A DNA stretch of 64,000 nt from Blastococcus sp. HT6-4 (GCF_039679125.1 NZ_CP155551.1:1674001-1738000), one strand, 5' to 3'. Shown: positions 45,226-56,866, numbered from the stretch's first letter. The notes: a model not told the origin generated them from the sequence alone. A program made the numbers and translations.

Positions 45226-46331
45226 CGTACGACCCGGGGGTGGGGCCGGACCGCATCGCGGGCCTGGACCTCGCCCGCGGGCTGGCCGTGCTGGGCATGT
45301 TCGGTGCCCACCTCCGCATCAGCGACGAGCTGCACGCGGACCCGTCGACGTGGGGGGCGGTCGTCGACGGCCGCTCGTCCATCCTGTTCGCCACCCTGGC
45401 CGGCGTCTCGATCGCGCTCCTCACGGGGCGGTCCCGGCCGGCCGACGGCGTGGACCTGGTCCGGGCCCGGCTGCGCATCCTCGTCCGGGCCGCGTGGATC
45501 GTCGCGATCGGCGCGGTGCTGGAGTGGCTGGACACGTTCGTCGCGATCATCCTCGGCGTCTACGGCACGCTGTTCGTGCTCGCGCTGCCCTTCCTCCGCC
45601 GGCCGACGCGGCGGTTGCTCGTCGCCGCGGGGGTCGTGGCCGTGGCGGGACCGCCGCTGAACGCGCTCCTCGGCCAGGTCCTGTCGGCCGCCGACGCGAA
45701 GTCCCACTACGTCGCGGAGCTGCTGGTCACCGGCACCTACCCCGCGATGCTCTGGCTGGCGTTCGTGCTGGTCGGGCTGGCCGTCGGGCGGCTCGACCTG
45801 GCTGCCACGGGCGTCCGGGCGCGCCTGGCCGGGGCGGGCGCGGCCGCCGCCGTGCTGGGCTACGGGGGCGGCTGGGTGAGCACCCGGGCCGTCGCCGACG
45901 GCGTCTCGTCCGCCGGCCCCCGGGAGGGGTTCGCCTCGCCGGTGGGGGAGTGGGAGGCGGCGTGGCTGACGGGAGCCGAGCCGCACAGCGGCACGACCTT
46001 CGAGCTGGTCGGGTCGTGCGGCGTCGCCTTGCTCGTGATCGCCGGCTGCCTGGTGGTCGCCGACCGGCTGCCGCTGCCCACCGCTCCGCTGCGTGCCGTC
46101 GGCGCGATGGCGCTGTCGGTCTACACCTTGCACATCGTCGCCCTGTGGGCGCTGCTGCTCACGGGCGATCCGGCCGCCGCGCGGGGCGTCGGCGTGTGGC
46201 TGCTGTTCGTCCTGACGGCGCTCGCGGCGGCCGGCACGTGGCGGTGGAAGCTCGGGCGGGGACCGCTGGAGCGGCTGCTGACGTGGAGCTCGTCGCGCGC
46301 CGCCGCCGTCCAGCCCACGCGGCGGACCTGA
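45222..46331 (+). CDS. DUF418/HGSNAT-like multi-span membrane protein
   Basis: 369 residues with about nine to ten hydrophobic segments. The N-terminal [20 protein letters not shown] and the late [21 protein letters not shown] with a histidine in a membrane helix are typical of DUF418 and heparan-alpha-glucosaminide acetyltransferase-like acyltransferases. Substrate unknown; cell-envelope acylation is a guess. It overlaps pdxS by GTGA and sits between pdxS and pdxT, where mycobacteria have a thioesterase gene, so its presence here is lineage-specific. Confidence 0.8.
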   Translation: MTYDPGVGPDRIAGLDLARGLAVLGMFGAHLRISDELHADPSTWGAVVDGRSSILFATLAGVSIALLTGRSRPADGVDLVRARLRILVRAAWIVAIGAVLEWLDTFVAIILGVYGTLFVLALPFLRRPTRRLLVAAGVVAVAGPPLNALLGQVLSAADAKSHYVAELLVTGTYPAMLWLAFVLVGLAVGRLDLAATGVRARLAGAGAAAAVLGYGGGWVSTRAVADGVSSAGPREGFASPVGEWEAAWLTGAEPHSGTTFELVGSCGVALLVIAGCLVVADRLPLPTAPLRAVGAMALSVYTLHIVALWALLLTGDPAAARGVGVWLLFVLTALAAAGTWRWKLGRGPLERLLTWSSSRAAAVQPTRRT

Positions 46332-46390
46332 GCCGGCACGAGTGGGCCGACGACGGAGGCGCCGCGGGGCGCGCCGTACCGTCGGACCCC

Positions 46391-47049
46391 GTGTCCACCG
46401 TTTCTGCCCGGCCCGTGATCGGGGTCCTCGCGCTCCAGGGCGACGTCCGCGAGCACCTCGCGGTGCTGCGCGCGGAGGGCGCCGAGCCGCGGCCGGTCCG
46501 CCGCCCGGAGGAGCTCGCCGAGGTGGACGGGCTGGTCGTGCCCGGCGGCGAGTCGACGACGATGGCCAAGCTCGCCGGCCGGTTCGGCCTGCTCGAGCCG
46601 CTGCGCGACGCCGTCCGCGCCGGGCTGCCCGCCTACGGCACCTGCGCCGGCATGATCCTGCTGGCCGACCGGCTGGTCGACGCCCCGCCGGGCCAGCCGA
46701 CAGTGGGCGGGCTCGACGTCACCGTGCGGCGCAACGCCTTCGGCCGCCAGGTCGACTCCTTCGAGTCGCACGTCGAGCTGGCGGGCGTCGACGGCGGGCC
46801 GCTGCACGCCGTCTTCATCCGTGCGCCGTGGGTCGAGCAGGCCGGCCCCGGGGTCGAGGTCCTCGGCCGGGTCGTCGGGGGTCCGGCCGACGGTAGGATC
46901 GTCGCGGTCCGCCAGGGCGACGTGGTGGCCACCAGCTTCCACCCCGAGCTGACCGGGGACCGCCGGGTGCACGCGCTGTTCGTCGACATCGTGCGCCGTC
47001 ACCTGGCCGACGCAGGCCGGATCGACGACGCCGGCAGGAGAGGAGAGCC

Positions 47050-47053
<4 letters not shown>
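46391..47053 (+). CDS. pdxT: Pyridoxal 5'-phosphate synthase, glutaminase subunit
   Basis: Class I glutamine amidotransferase supplying ammonia to PdxS. 220 residues. The nucleophile is in [10 protein letters not shown], the His-Glu pair in [10 protein letters not shown], and GGESTT and [12 protein letters not shown] are PdxT hallmarks. GTG 46391 is used; GTG 46412 is nearer the conserved VIGVLALQG. It is separated from pdxS by the membrane-protein gene but lies on the same strand. Its last codons overlap the yebC GTG. Confidence 0.94.
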
Positions 47054-47811
<758 letters not shown>

Positions 47812-47853
47812 CCTCACCGGGCGTGTTGGCGGGGTCCGGTCGTCCCTGCCGGT

Positions 47854-47859
47854 TAGCCT
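47854..47859 (+). promoter_or_regulatory. Possible -10 hexamer TAGCCT of ruvCAB
   Basis: TAGCCT in the 84-bp yebC-ruvC gap, giving a leader of about 30 nt that includes the AGGAG ribosome-binding site. Confidence 0.4.
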
Positions 47860-47895
47860 CGGTCGAACACCAGTTCGGCCGACAGGAGCGTGACC

Positions 47896-48465
47896 ATGCG
47901 GGTGCTCGGCATCGACCCGGGCCTCACCCGGTGCGGGTGGGGAGTGGTCGACGGGCGCCCCGGGGCGCGTCCGACGGCGGTCGGGGTCGGCGTCGTCCGC
48001 ACGCTGCCGGAGCTCGACCTCGAGCTCCGGCTGCTGGAGCTGCACACCGCCGTCACCGCGCTGCTGCGCGAGCACCGGCCGGACGTCGTGGCGATCGAGC
48101 GGGTGTTCACCCAGAACAACAAGGGCACCGCCACCGGCACCGCCCAGGCGGCCGGGGTCGCGGCGCTCGCGGCGGCGCAGGCCGACCGGCCGGTCGCCTG
48201 GCACACGCCCAGCGAGGTGAAGGCCGCCATCTCCGGGAACGGCCGCGCGGACAAGGAGCAGGTCACCCTCATGGTCACCCGAGTGCTCGGCCTCGGCGCC
48301 GCGCCCAAGCCGGCCGATGCCGCCGACGCCCTGGCGCTCGCGGTCTGCCACGCCTGGCGCGGGCCGGCGCAGCAGCGCCTGCGCACGGCTGCGATCGCCG
48401 GCGGGATCGGCGCGCCCGTGCGCGCCACCACGCTGCCGCGCTGGACGGGGGTGGCGGCCCGATGA
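47896..48465 (+). CDS. ruvC: Crossover junction endodeoxyribonuclease RuvC
   Basis: Cuts Holliday junctions during recombination repair. 189 residues. Catalytic acidic residues are in [34 protein letters not shown] and the late [18 protein letters not shown] 47896 is preferred because AGGAG lies 7 nt upstream; GTG 47890 would leave only 1-2 nt. It overlaps ruvA (ATGA) in the operon ruvC-ruvA-ruvB. Confidence 0.95.
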   Translation: MRVLGIDPGLTRCGWGVVDGRPGARPTAVGVGVVRTLPELDLELRLLELHTAVTALLREHRPDVVAIERVFTQNNKGTATGTAQAAGVAALAAAQADRPVAWHTPSEVKAAISGNGRADKEQVTLMVTRVLGLGAAPKPADAADALALAVCHAWRGPAQQRLRTAAIAGGIGAPVRATTLPRWTGVAAR

Positions 48466-49100
48466 TCGCCAGCGTGCACGGCCGGGTCGCCGCGGTGGGG
48501 CCCGACGGCGCCGTCGTCGAGGTCGGCGGCATCGGGCTGTCGGTGCAGTGCACCCCCGGCACGATCGCCCGGCTGCAGGTCGGCGAGGCCGCGCGCCTGG
48601 CCACCAGCCTCGTGGTGCGCGAGGACTCGCTGACGCTCTACGGGTTCACCGACGACGACGAGCGCCAGCTGTTCGAGCTGCTGCAGACGGCGAACGGCGT
48701 CGGCCCGCGGCTGGCCCAGGCGGTGCTGGCCATCCACCCGCCGCGGGAGGTCCGCAGGGCGGTGTCGACCGCCGACGTCAAGGCGCTGATGCAGGTGCCC
48801 GGCATCGGCAAGAAGGGCGCCGAGCGGCTGATCCTGGAGCTGCGGGACCGCCTCGGCTCGACCAGCACCGACACCTCCTTGGACGGTCCCGCACCGGCCG
48901 GGCTGCCGCCGGTGACGCCGGTCGCCCCCTGGCGGGACCAGCTGACCTCGGCGCTCGTCGGGCTGGGCTGGAGCGCCAAGGAGGCCGAGACCGCGGTGGG
49001 GCAGCTGGCCCCGGTGGCCGACGAGCAGCTCGCCGCGACCGGCACCGTCGAGGTCGCCGTCCTGCTGCGGCAGGCCCTCCAGCTGCTGGGTAGGACGTGA
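48462..49100 (+). CDS. ruvA: Holliday junction branch-migration protein RuvA
   Basis: Tetrameric junction-binding subunit that loads RuvB. 212 residues. Domain I starts [23 protein letters not shown]; domain II has two helix-hairpin-helix motifs, [12 protein letters not shown] and [16 protein letters not shown]; domain III (about 150-212) has [17 protein letters not shown] and contacts RuvB. Overlaps ruvC by ATGA and ruvB by GTGA. Confidence 0.95.
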   Translation: MIASVHGRVAAVGPDGAVVEVGGIGLSVQCTPGTIARLQVGEAARLATSLVVREDSLTLYGFTDDDERQLFELLQTANGVGPRLAQAVLAIHPPREVRRAVSTADVKALMQVPGIGKKGAERLILELRDRLGSTSTDTSLDGPAPAGLPPVTPVAPWRDQLTSALVGLGWSAKEAETAVGQLAPVADEQLAATGTVEVAVLLRQALQLLGRT

Positions 49101-50221
49101 CCGCCCCGTTCGACCGGTCGCTGACCGGAGAGCTCGCCGGTGACGCCCCGCCGGAGTGGTCGGTGTCGCCGCAGGCCGGTGACGAGGAGCGGGTCGTCGA
49201 GTCGGCGCTGCGGCCGCATTCGCTGCACGACTTCATCGGCCAGCCGAAGGTCGCCCGCCAGCTCGCGCTCGTCCTCGAGGGTGCCAAGCGGCGTGGCCGC
49301 ACCCCCGACCACGTGCTCCTGTCCGGCCCGCCCGGGCTCGGCAAGACGAGCCTGGCGCTGATCATCGGCTCCGAGCTGGGCACGGCGGTGAAGATCACCA
49401 GCGGTCCGGCGATCGAGCGGTCCGGTGACCTCGCCGCGATGCTGTCCAACCTGGCGCCCGGCGACGTGCTCTTCATCGACGAGATCCACCGCATTGCCCG
49501 GCCCGCCGAGGAACTGCTCTACATGGCGATGGAGGACTTCCGGGTCGACGTCGTCGTCGGCAAGGGGCCGGGGGCGACGGCGATCCCGCTGGAGATCAAC
49601 CCCTTCACCCTCGTCGGCGCCACCACCCGGGCCGGCCTGCTCACCGGCCCGCTGCGCGACCGGTTCGGGTTCGTGGGCCAGATGGAGTTCTACGAGCCGG
49701 CCGAGCTGCAGCGGGTCCTGGCCCGGAGCGCCGCGCTGCTCGGCGTGGAGCTGACCGACGAGGGGTCGGCCGAGATCGCCGGCCGCTCCCGGGGGACGCC
49801 CCGGATCGCCAACCGGCTGCTGCGCCGGGTGCGCGACTACGCCGAGGTCGAGGCCGACGGCCGGGTGACCCGCGAGGTGGCCGAGGCGGCCCTCGCGCTC
49901 TACGACGTCGACCACCTGGGCCTGGACCGGCTGGACCGCGAGGTGCTCGAAGCCCTCGTAGGGAAGTTCGGCGGGGGGCCGGTCGGGGTCGCCACCCTCG
50001 CCGTCGCGGTGGGGGAGGAGCCGCACACCGTCGAGGAGGTGTGCGAGCCGTTCCTGGTCCGCGCCGGGTTGCTGGCCCGTACGCCGCGCGGCCGGGTGGC
50101 CACCGAGGCCGCATGGCACCACCTCGGCCGGCCCCTGCCCCGGGGCGGGATCCCGCTCGGCCGGGTCACAGCAGACCCACAGGTACCAGGGTCGTCGTCA
50201 GAGGCCCTGTTCGACGCCTAG
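49097..50221 (+). CDS. ruvB: Holliday junction DNA helicase RuvB
   Basis: Hexameric AAA+ motor for branch migration. 374 residues. [17 protein letters not shown], Walker [15 protein letters not shown], Walker [11 protein letters not shown], sensor 1 [20 protein letters not shown], arginine finger [16 protein letters not shown], and a winged-helix end. A C-terminal extension of about 25 residues is present. Its TAG stop is also the start of a TAGACT hexamer. Confidence 0.96.
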   Translation: MTAPFDRSLTGELAGDAPPEWSVSPQAGDEERVVESALRPHSLHDFIGQPKVARQLALVLEGAKRRGRTPDHVLLSGPPGLGKTSLALIIGSELGTAVKITSGPAIERSGDLAAMLSNLAPGDVLFIDEIHRIARPAEELLYMAMEDFRVDVVVGKGPGATAIPLEINPFTLVGATTRAGLLTGPLRDRFGFVGQMEFYEPAELQRVLARSAALLGVELTDEGSAEIAGRSRGTPRIANRLLRRVRDYAEVEADGRVTREVAEAALALYDVDHLGLDRLDREVLEALVGKFGGGPVGVATLAVAVGEEPHTVEEVCEPFLVRAGLLARTPRGRVATEAAWHHLGRPLPRGGIPLGRVTADPQVPGSSSEALFDA

Positions 50222-50224
50222 ACT
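50219..50224 (+). promoter_or_regulatory. -10 hexamer TAGACT overlapping the ruvB stop codon
   Basis: TAGACT at the ruvB stop would give a yajC-secD-secF transcript with a leader of about 140 nt. Confidence 0.4.
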
Positions 50225-50369
50225 CCCGGACGCTGGCGCGCAACTCGCAGGCCGGGCCACGCGCGTCCCGTCTGGTCGCCGCGCGTGCCGGCACCGACGT
50301 ACCCGAGCGGTCCCGTCCCGGACCGCACCCACCGCGGTGCACCAGTCGCGGAAGAGAGGCACACCTGTC

Positions 50370-50681
50370 GTGGAGTACTTCCCGCTGATCATGCTGGCCC
50401 TGCTGGCCGTCCTGCTCTTCGTGCTGCCCGCCCGGCAGCGCAAGAAGATGCAGGAGCAGGCCGCCGCCATGCAGGCGTCGCTGACGATCGGCACCCCGGT
50501 CATGACGTCGAGCGGGCTGCACGGGACGGTGGCCGCGCTCGGCGAGACCACGGTCGACCTGGAGATCGCCCCCGGCGTGGTCGTCACCTTCGCCCGCCCG
50601 GCGATCCTCGAGGTGCGTCGCCCGGCCGGCGCGGACGCGGTCGGCGACGACCCCTCGCGTCCGGCCGACGGCACCGTCTGA
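50370..50681 (+). CDS. yajC: Preprotein translocase subunit YajC
   Basis: Small accessory subunit of the SecDF complex. 103 residues: one N-terminal membrane helix (FPLIMLALLAVLLFVLPARQRKK, residues 4-21, followed by the positive stop), then the YajC beta domain with IGTPVMTSSGLHGTVAALGETTVDLEI and GVVVTFARPAI. GTG 50370 is chosen because GAGAGG lies about 10 nt upstream and the helix then begins at once. secD follows after 13 nt. Confidence 0.93.
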   Translation: MEYFPLIMLALLAVLLFVLPARQRKKMQEQAAAMQASLTIGTPVMTSSGLHGTVAALGETTVDLEIAPGVVVTFARPAILEVRRPAGADAVGDDPSRPADGTV

Positions 50682-50694
50682 CCCGGAGGACCCC

Positions 50695-52347
50695 GTGGCC
50701 AATCGCTCGCTGCCCGCGGGGCGGTACTTCGGCGCCTTCGCGCTGATCGTCGCCCTGCTCTACGGGCTCGTCTTCTTCACCGGGGACACCCGCACCCCCC
50801 AGCTCGGGCTCGACCTGCGCGGCGGCACGACGGTCACCCTGACCGCGCGAACGCCCGACGGCGCCGCGCCGGCCCAGGAGGACCTGGAGCTGGCCCGCCG
50901 CATCATCGAGCAGCGGGTGAACGGCCTCGGCGTCTCCGAGGCCGAGGTGGTCACCGAGGGCGACTCGAACATCGTCATCTCCGTCCCCGGGGACGACGGC
51001 GAGCAGGCCCGCGAACTCGGCGCCACGGCCCAGCTGCGCTTCCGGCCGGTCGTGGGTGGTCCCGCCCCGGCGGCCCCCGCCGAGGAGGACGCCGCGGCCG
51101 ACGAGGACGCCGGGGTCGAGGAGGACGCCGCGGTCGAGGAGGGCACCGACGACGCGGAGGCCGCCGAGGGGGATGCCGAGCCCACGGACGCCGCCACCGA
51201 CGGCGCGGCCGAGGAGCCGGCGCCGGCCGACCCGGACGCGCCCCCCGTCACGCAGGAGGAGGCGGCCGCGGAGTTCGCGACCCTGACCTGCGATGTGGAG
51301 GAGCTCGCCGGTGAGGTCGCCCGCCCCGACTCCTACGTCGCCGCCTGCAGCGAGGACGGCTCGGCCAAGTACCTGCTCGGCCCCACGATCATCGAGGGCA
51401 CCGAGATCGACGACGCGTCGGCCGGCACCGAGCCCGGGACCGGCGAGTGGATCGTGCTGCTGGAGTTCCAGTCCGACGGCCTGGCCTCCTGGGCGGAGTA
51501 CACCACGGCCAACGTCGGGCAGAACGTCGCCTTCACGCTCGACGGGCGGGTGATCTCCGCGCCGACGATCAACCAGCCCATCACCACGAACCCGACCACC
51601 ATCACCGGGCAGTTCGACCAGGAGTCGGCCACCGAGCTGGCCAACCAGCTGAGGTACGGCGCCCTGCCGCTGACCTTCACGCAGGCGACGGCGCAGTCGA
51701 TCTCCACCGAGCTCGGCGAGGAGCAGCTGGAGGCCGGCCTGATCGCCGGCGGGCTCGGCATCGCGCTGGTCTTCGTCTACGCCTTGTTCTACTACCGGCT
51801 GCTGGGCCTGGTCATGATCGCCAGCCTCGCCCTGTCCGCGGTGGTGGTCTACGGCGTCCTCGTGGTGCTGGGCCGGGAGATCGGCTTCACGCTGAGCCTC
51901 GCGGGCATCGCCGGGTTCATCGTCTCGATCGGCATCACCGCCGACTCGTTCGTCGTCTACTTCGAACGGCTCAAGGACGAGATCCGCGAGGGCCGGTCGC
52001 TGCGCTCGGCCGTCCCGCGGGCCTGGGTGCGCGCCCGGCGCACGATCCTGTCCGCCGACGCGGTCAGCTTCCTCGCGGCGGCGATCCTCTACGTGCTGGC
52101 CATCGGTGACGTGAAGGGCTTCGCCTTCACGCTCGGCATGTCCACGGTGCTGGACCTCGTCGTCGTCTTCCTCTTCACCCACCCGCTGATGGCGGTGCTG
52201 TCCCGGTTCAAGTCGTTCGGCAGCAGCCGGTTCTCCGGCCTCGGCCAGGTCGAGCACACCCGCCGCGCCGGTGCGCCGGCCCGCCGGCGTGACCTCGTCG
52301 GCGCCACCGCGTCCGGTGACGGCCGCCAGGACAGGAGCACGTCATGA
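50695..52347 (+). CDS. secD: Protein translocase subunit SecD
   Basis: Proton-driven RND-like component that completes protein export with SecF. 550 residues: first membrane helix at about 11-28, LGLDLRGGTTVTL signature, a large extracytoplasmic domain, and a C-terminal five-helix block beginning near residue 345 with the conserved GLIAGGLGIALVFVYALFYYR and LAGIAGFIVSIGITADSFVVYFER. Residues 123-190 are an insertion of Ala/Glu/Asp/Pro repeats, acidic and probably unstructured, splitting the P1 region. GTG 50695 has GGAGG upstream. Overlaps secF by ATGA. Confidence 0.95.
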   Translation: MANRSLPAGRYFGAFALIVALLYGLVFFTGDTRTPQLGLDLRGGTTVTLTARTPDGAAPAQEDLELARRIIEQRVNGLGVSEAEVVTEGDSNIVISVPGDDGEQARELGATAQLRFRPVVGGPAPAAPAEEDAAADEDAGVEEDAAVEEGTDDAEAAEGDAEPTDAATDGAAEEPAPADPDAPPVTQEEAAAEFATLTCDVEELAGEVARPDSYVAACSEDGSAKYLLGPTIIEGTEIDDASAGTEPGTGEWIVLLEFQSDGLASWAEYTTANVGQNVAFTLDGRVISAPTINQPITTNPTTITGQFDQESATELANQLRYGALPLTFTQATAQSISTELGEEQLEAGLIAGGLGIALVFVYALFYYRLLGLVMIASLALSAVVVYGVLVVLGREIGFTLSLAGIAGFIVSIGITADSFVVYFERLKDEIREGRSLRSAVPRAWVRARRTILSADAVSFLAAAILYVLAIGDVKGFAFTLGMSTVLDLVVVFLFTHPLMAVLSRFKSFGSSRFSGLGQVEHTRRAGAPARRRDLVGATASGDGRQDRSTS

Positions 52348-53693
52348 CCCGCCCGACCGACCCGGAGGACCTCACGTCGGCGGACGTGCCGCCGGAGGAG
52401 ACGACGGCGCGCAGCGGCGAGGACGCGCTGGCCGACGCGGGCCTGCCGCAGGACCCCGGTGGCGCGGACACCGTGGCGCCGGCAGCCGCGCAGGGACGCA
52501 GCGGCGGGCTCGCCCACCGCCTCTACAACGGCGAGGTCGGCCTCGACGTCGTCGGGCGCAGCCGGCTCATCTACCGGATCACCGCCGTGGTGCTGCTGCT
52601 CTGCATCGCCTCGATGGTGTTCCGGGGGTTCAACTTCGGCATCGACTTCGAGGGCGGCAACAGCTTCCGGCTGCCCGGCAGCGAGCAGCAGCTCGCCGAG
52701 GCGCGCGAGGCGGCGGAGGAGGCCGGCGCGGAGGTCGCCACGGCGCAGGTCGTCGGCGGCAACACGCTGCTGCTGCGCACCGAGCAGCTGGACAACGAGA
52801 CCGAGCGCGCTGTCGTCGAGGCGCTGGCCGGCGTGGCCGGCATCGCGCCGGACGACGTCAGCCCCGAGTCGGTGAGCGCCGACTGGGGCCAGGACATCAC
52901 CCAGCAGGCGCTCGTGGCGCTGGCGGTCTTCCTGGTCGCCGTCGTGCTCTTCCTCGCGGTGCGCTTCCAGCCGAAGATGGCCGTCGGCGCCATGGCGGCG
53001 CTGGCGCACGACATCATCCTCACCGCGGGCATCTACTCGCTGATCGGTTTCGAGGTGACGCCCTCGACGGTGATCGGCTTCCTCACCATCCTCGGGTTCT
53101 CCCTCTACGACACCGTGGTCGTCTTCGACAAGGTCGACGAGAACACCCGCGACCTGGAGCGCAGCGCCCGCATGACGTGGGGCGAGGCGGCGAACCTCGC
53201 GGTCAACCAGACCCTGATGCGGTCGATCAACACGTCGGTCATCGCGCTGCTGCCGGTCGCCGGGCTGCTGTTCGTCGGCGCCGGCCTGCTCGGCGTCGGG
53301 ACGCTCAAGGACCTCGCCCTCGTGCTGTTCGTCGGTCTGGCCGCCGGCACCTACTCGTCGATCTTCCTGGCGACGCCGGTCGTGGCCGACCTCAAGGAGC
53401 GCGAGCCGGCGCAGGAGGCGCTGCGCCGCCGGGTGCTCGCCCGGCGGTCCTCGGCCGCCCGCACCGGCGCCGCCGCCATGCCGGCCGGGCCGGTGGCCAG
53501 CGCCCGCCGGCGCCGGCCCGCCGGCGGGGTGGCCGTGGCCGACCTGCCCGAGAGCGTGCCCGCCGACGTCGTCGTCGAGTCGCCGGCGACGGTGCGCCCC
53601 GAGCCGGGCCGCGGCGGTGCCACCGCGCCGCGACCGGGCGCGCGGCCGCAGCGCGCCGGCTCCAGCCGGCCCGCCGGCAAGCGCCGCCGGTGA
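52344..53693 (+). CDS. secF: Protein translocase subunit SecF
   Basis: Partner of SecD. 449 residues: an acidic N-terminal extension of about 50 residues, then LAHRLYNGEVGLDVVGRSRL, FNFGIDFEGGNSFRL after the first helix, and the C-terminal block with GFSLYDTVVVFDKVDENTRD and NQTLMRSINTSV, hallmarks of SecF. A ~100-residue basic, Ala/Arg/Pro-rich tail follows the last helix. The GTG of apt overlaps its stop. Confidence 0.95.
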   Translation: MTRPTDPEDLTSADVPPEETTARSGEDALADAGLPQDPGGADTVAPAAAQGRSGGLAHRLYNGEVGLDVVGRSRLIYRITAVVLLLCIASMVFRGFNFGIDFEGGNSFRLPGSEQQLAEAREAAEEAGAEVATAQVVGGNTLLLRTEQLDNETERAVVEALAGVAGIAPDDVSPESVSADWGQDITQQALVALAVFLVAVVLFLAVRFQPKMAVGAMAALAHDIILTAGIYSLIGFEVTPSTVIGFLTILGFSLYDTVVVFDKVDENTRDLERSARMTWGEAANLAVNQTLMRSINTSVIALLPVAGLLFVGAGLLGVGTLKDLALVLFVGLAAGTYSSIFLATPVVADLKEREPAQEALRRRVLARRSSAARTGAAAMPAGPVASARRRRPAGGVAVADLPESVPADVVVESPATVRPEPGRGGATAPRPGARPQRAGSSRPAGKRRR

Positions 53694-54277
53694 CCGGCAC
53701 CGCGGCCGGGCTGCCGCTGGACGAGCTCATCGCCGGGCTGACCGTCGACGTGCCCGACCACCCCATGCCCGGGGTGGTGTTCCGCGACCTGACCCCGGTG
53801 TTCGCCGACGGGCCGGCCTTCCGGCGCATGGTCGAGGGGCTGGCGGCGCCGGCGGGGTCCGATCCCCGGGCGGCCGCCGTGGCCGCCGGTGCGGCCGGGG
53901 AGCGGGACTTCGACGTGGTCGTCGGGGTGGAGGCCCGCGGGTTCCTGCTCGCGGCCGCGGTCGCGCTCGACGCGGGCGTGGGGGTGGTGCCGGTGCGCAA
54001 GGCCGGGAAGCTGCCGCGCGAGCGCATCGCCGCCGACTACGCGCTCGAGTACGGGACCGCGACCCTCGAGCTGCACGCCGACTCCATCCGGCCGGGGCAG
54101 CGGGTGCTCGTCGTCGACGACGTGCTGGCCACGGGTGGCACGCTCGCCGCCGCGGTCGCCCTGGTCGAGCAGCTGGGCGGCGTGGTCACCGCCGTGTCGG
54201 TGGTCGTGGAGCTGGCCGCACTGGGCGGCCGGCAGCGGCTGGCCCCGCACACCGTGCACGCCCTCTGGGCCACCTGA
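53690..54277 (+). CDS. apt: Adenine phosphoribosyltransferase
   Basis: Salvages adenine to AMP with PRPP. 195 residues. [18 protein letters not shown] and [14 protein letters not shown] are type I PRTase landmarks, and the PRPP loop is [20 protein letters not shown]. It contains a short Ala-rich insertion at about residues 52-70 relative to typical Apt. The gene is coupled to secF and followed by rel, the order seen in many actinobacteria (secDF-apt-rel). Confidence 0.94.
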   Translation: MTGTAAGLPLDELIAGLTVDVPDHPMPGVVFRDLTPVFADGPAFRRMVEGLAAPAGSDPRAAAVAAGAAGERDFDVVVGVEARGFLLAAAVALDAGVGVVPVRKAGKLPRERIAADYALEYGTATLELHADSIRPGQRVLVVDDVLATGGTLAAAVALVEQLGGVVTAVSVVVELAALGGRQRLAPHTVHALWAT

Positions 54278-54325
54278 CCGGGTCGGGTCCGCGAGCCGGC
54301 GCGCCTGCCTCCGGGCTCCTGCGGC

Positions 54326-54331
54326 TAGCAT
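54326..54331 (+). promoter_or_regulatory. -10 hexamer TAGCAT of rel
   Basis: TAGCAT lies 37 nt before the rel GTG, with the AGGAG ribosome-binding sequence in the leader. Confidence 0.45.
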
Positions 54332-54368
54332 GGGGAGGGTCTGTCCTCCTCGACCCGCAGGAGTCGCC

Positions 54369-56822
54369 GTGGCCTCCGACGTGACCGCCGACGCGGTTGC
54401 CGCGCGGGCCGCCGCGGCCGCAGGTGGTCAGGCGTCCCTCCCCGGCGGGGTGGACGAGGCCCCGGTCCGCAGCCCGCTGCCCGAACGGCCCGTGGTGCGC
54501 CGGCCCGACGACGTCGGCACCGAGCCGGTCGACCCGGAGTCGGGGGCGCCCCGGCGCCGGGTCCGCGACCGCCTCGCTCGCCGGATCGTCTCCGGCCAGC
54601 GCAGCGGCCTGGTCCGGCCGGTGCTCGAACCGCTGGCGGTCCTGCACCGGCAGAGCCATCCGAAGGCCGACCTGGTGCTCCTGCAGCGGGCCTACGACGT
54701 CGCCGAGGCGGCGCACTCGACGCAGCGGCGCAAGAGCGGCGATCCGTACATCACCCACCCGCTCGCCGTCGCCACGATCCTGGCCGGGCTGGGCATGGAC
54801 ACCACCACCCTGATCGCGGCGCTGCTGCACGACACGGTCGAGGACACCGGCGTCACGCTGGAGACGATCACCACCGACTTCGGCTCCGAGGTCGCCCACC
54901 TCGTCGACGGCGTCACCAAGATCGACAAGGTGAAGCTGGGCGACGCCGCCCAGGCCGAGACGATCCGCAAGATGATCGTGGCGATGTCCCGGGACCCGCG
55001 GGTGCTGGTCATCAAGCTCGCCGACCGGCTGCACAACATGCGCACGTTGCGCTTCCTCCCGCCGGAGAAGCAGGAGAAGAAGGCGCGCGAGACGCTGGAG
55101 ATCCTCGCCCCGCTGGCCCACCGGCTGGGTATGAACACCATCAAGTGGGAACTCGAGGACCTCGCGTTCGCCACGCTGTACCCGAAGCGCTACGACGAGA
55201 TCGTGCGGCTGGTGGCCGAGCGCGCCCCGTCGCGGGACACCTATCTCGCCGAGGTCACGACGACCGTCAACGACCAGCTGAAGGCGGCCAAGATCGAGGC
55301 CGTCGTCACCGGCCGGCCCAAGCACTACTACTCGATCTACCAGAAGATGATCGTCCGCGGCCGCGACTTCACCGACATCTGGGACCTCGTCGGCATCCGG
55401 ATCCTCGTCGACTCGGTGCGCGACTGCTACGCCGCGCTGGGCATCATGCACGCCCACTGGCAGCCGGTTCCCGGCCGCTTCAAGGACTTCGTGGCGATGC
55501 CGAAGTTCAACATGTACCAGTCGCTGCACACCACGGTGATCGGGCCGCAGGGCAAGCCGGTCGAGCTGCAGATCCGCACCCACGACATGCACCGCACCGC
55601 CGAGTACGGGATCGCGGCGCACTGGAAGTACAAGGAGAAGGCCCGGGTCGGCGGCAAGCCCAGCGCCGGCGAGTTCGGCGCACCGCCCAAGGCCGGCACG
55701 CCCGACGACATGCTGTGGCTGCGCCAGCTGCTGGACTGGCAGCGCGAGGCCCAGGAACCGGGCGAGTTCCTCGAGACGCTGCGCTACGACCTCGGTCCGC
55801 AGGAGGTCTTCGTCTTCACGCCGAAGGGCGACGTCGTCAGCCTGCCCGGCGAGTCGACGCCGGTGGACTTCGCGTTCGCGGTGCACACCGAGGTCGGCTA
55901 CCGGACGATCGGCGCCCGGGTCAACGGCTCGCTGGTCTCCCTGGACAGCAAGCTCACCAACGGCGACGTCGTGGAGATCTTCACCTCCAAGTCGCCCACG
56001 GCCGGCCCCTCGAAGGACTGGCTCACGTTCGTCGGCTCGTCGCGCGCCCGCACCAAGATCCGGCAGTGGTTCACCAAGGAGCGCCGCGAGGACGCCGTCG
56101 ACGCCGGCAAGGAGGCCCTGACCCGCGCGATGCGCAAGGCCGGCCTGCCGCTGCAGCGGCTGCTCGGTGGGGAGGCGCTGTCCACCCTCGCCAAGGACCT
56201 GCGCCACTCCGACGTGACGGCGCTGTACGCGGCGGTGGGGGAGAACCAGCTCTCGGCCGCCTCGGTGGTCGAGAAGCTCATGATCGCGCTGGGCGGCAGC
56301 GAGGGCGCGGCGGAGGACATCGCCGAGACCGCGATCCCGACCCGGCGCCCGGCCGCGAGACGCCCGGCCGGCGGCGACCCCGGGATCATCGTGCACGGGA
56401 TGACCGACGTCTGGGCCAAGCTCGCCAAGTGCTGCACGCCCGTGCCCGGGGACGACATCCTCGGGTTCGTCACCCGTGGTGGCGGGGTCAGCGTGCACCG
56501 CACCGACTGCACCAACGCCGGCGACCTGCAGCGCAAGCCTGAACGTCTGGTCGAGGTCGAGTGGGCCTCGAATCCGGGCTCGATGTTCCTGGTCGCCATT
56601 CAGGTCGAGGCGCTCGACCGGCACCGGCTGCTCTCCGACGTGACCAAGGCCCTGGCCGACGAGCGGGTGAACATCCTGTCGGCGTCGGTGCAGACCAGCC
56701 GCGACCGCGTCGCCATCAGCCGGTTCACCTTCGAGCTGGCCGACCCGGCACACCTGGGCGCGGTGCTGCAGACGGTGCGCAACGTGGAGGGCGTCTTCGA
56801 CGTCGAGCGCGTCACCGCGTAA
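54369..56822 (+). CDS. rel: Bifunctional (p)ppGpp synthetase/hydrolase
   Basis: Makes and degrades the stringent-response alarmone. 817 residues. A disordered N-terminus (1-70) precedes the HD hydrolase domain with HDTVED at 154-159 and [12 protein letters not shown], so hydrolase activity is expected. The synthetase domain has [34 protein letters not shown] and [14 protein letters not shown] ([18 protein letters not shown]), zinc-finger/CC ([15 protein letters not shown]) and C-terminal ACT domains complete it. GTG 54369 has AGGAG upstream. Length and architecture match the single long RSH of actinobacteria. Confidence 0.96.
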   Translation: MASDVTADAVAARAAAAAGGQASLPGGVDEAPVRSPLPERPVVRRPDDVGTEPVDPESGAPRRRVRDRLARRIVSGQRSGLVRPVLEPLAVLHRQSHPKADLVLLQRAYDVAEAAHSTQRRKSGDPYITHPLAVATILAGLGMDTTTLIAALLHDTVEDTGVTLETITTDFGSEVAHLVDGVTKIDKVKLGDAAQAETIRKMIVAMSRDPRVLVIKLADRLHNMRTLRFLPPEKQEKKARETLEILAPLAHRLGMNTIKWELEDLAFATLYPKRYDEIVRLVAERAPSRDTYLAEVTTTVNDQLKAAKIEAVVTGRPKHYYSIYQKMIVRGRDFTDIWDLVGIRILVDSVRDCYAALGIMHAHWQPVPGRFKDFVAMPKFNMYQSLHTTVIGPQGKPVELQIRTHDMHRTAEYGIAAHWKYKEKARVGGKPSAGEFGAPPKAGTPDDMLWLRQLLDWQREAQEPGEFLETLRYDLGPQEVFVFTPKGDVVSLPGESTPVDFAFAVHTEVGYRTIGARVNGSLVSLDSKLTNGDVVEIFTSKSPTAGPSKDWLTFVGSSRARTKIRQWFTKERREDAVDAGKEALTRAMRKAGLPLQRLLGGEALSTLAKDLRHSDVTALYAAVGENQLSAASVVEKLMIALGGSEGAAEDIAETAIPTRRPAARRPAGGDPGIIVHGMTDVWAKLAKCCTPVPGDDILGFVTRGGGVSVHRTDCTNAGDLQRKPERLVEVEWASNPGSMFLVAIQVEALDRHRLLSDVTKALADERVNILSASVQTSRDRVAISRFTFELADPAHLGAVLQTVRNVEGVFDVERVTA

Positions 56823-56866
56823 GCAGCCGCACCGCCCACGGCCGTCGGCTGCCTCGTCCGCAGTAG

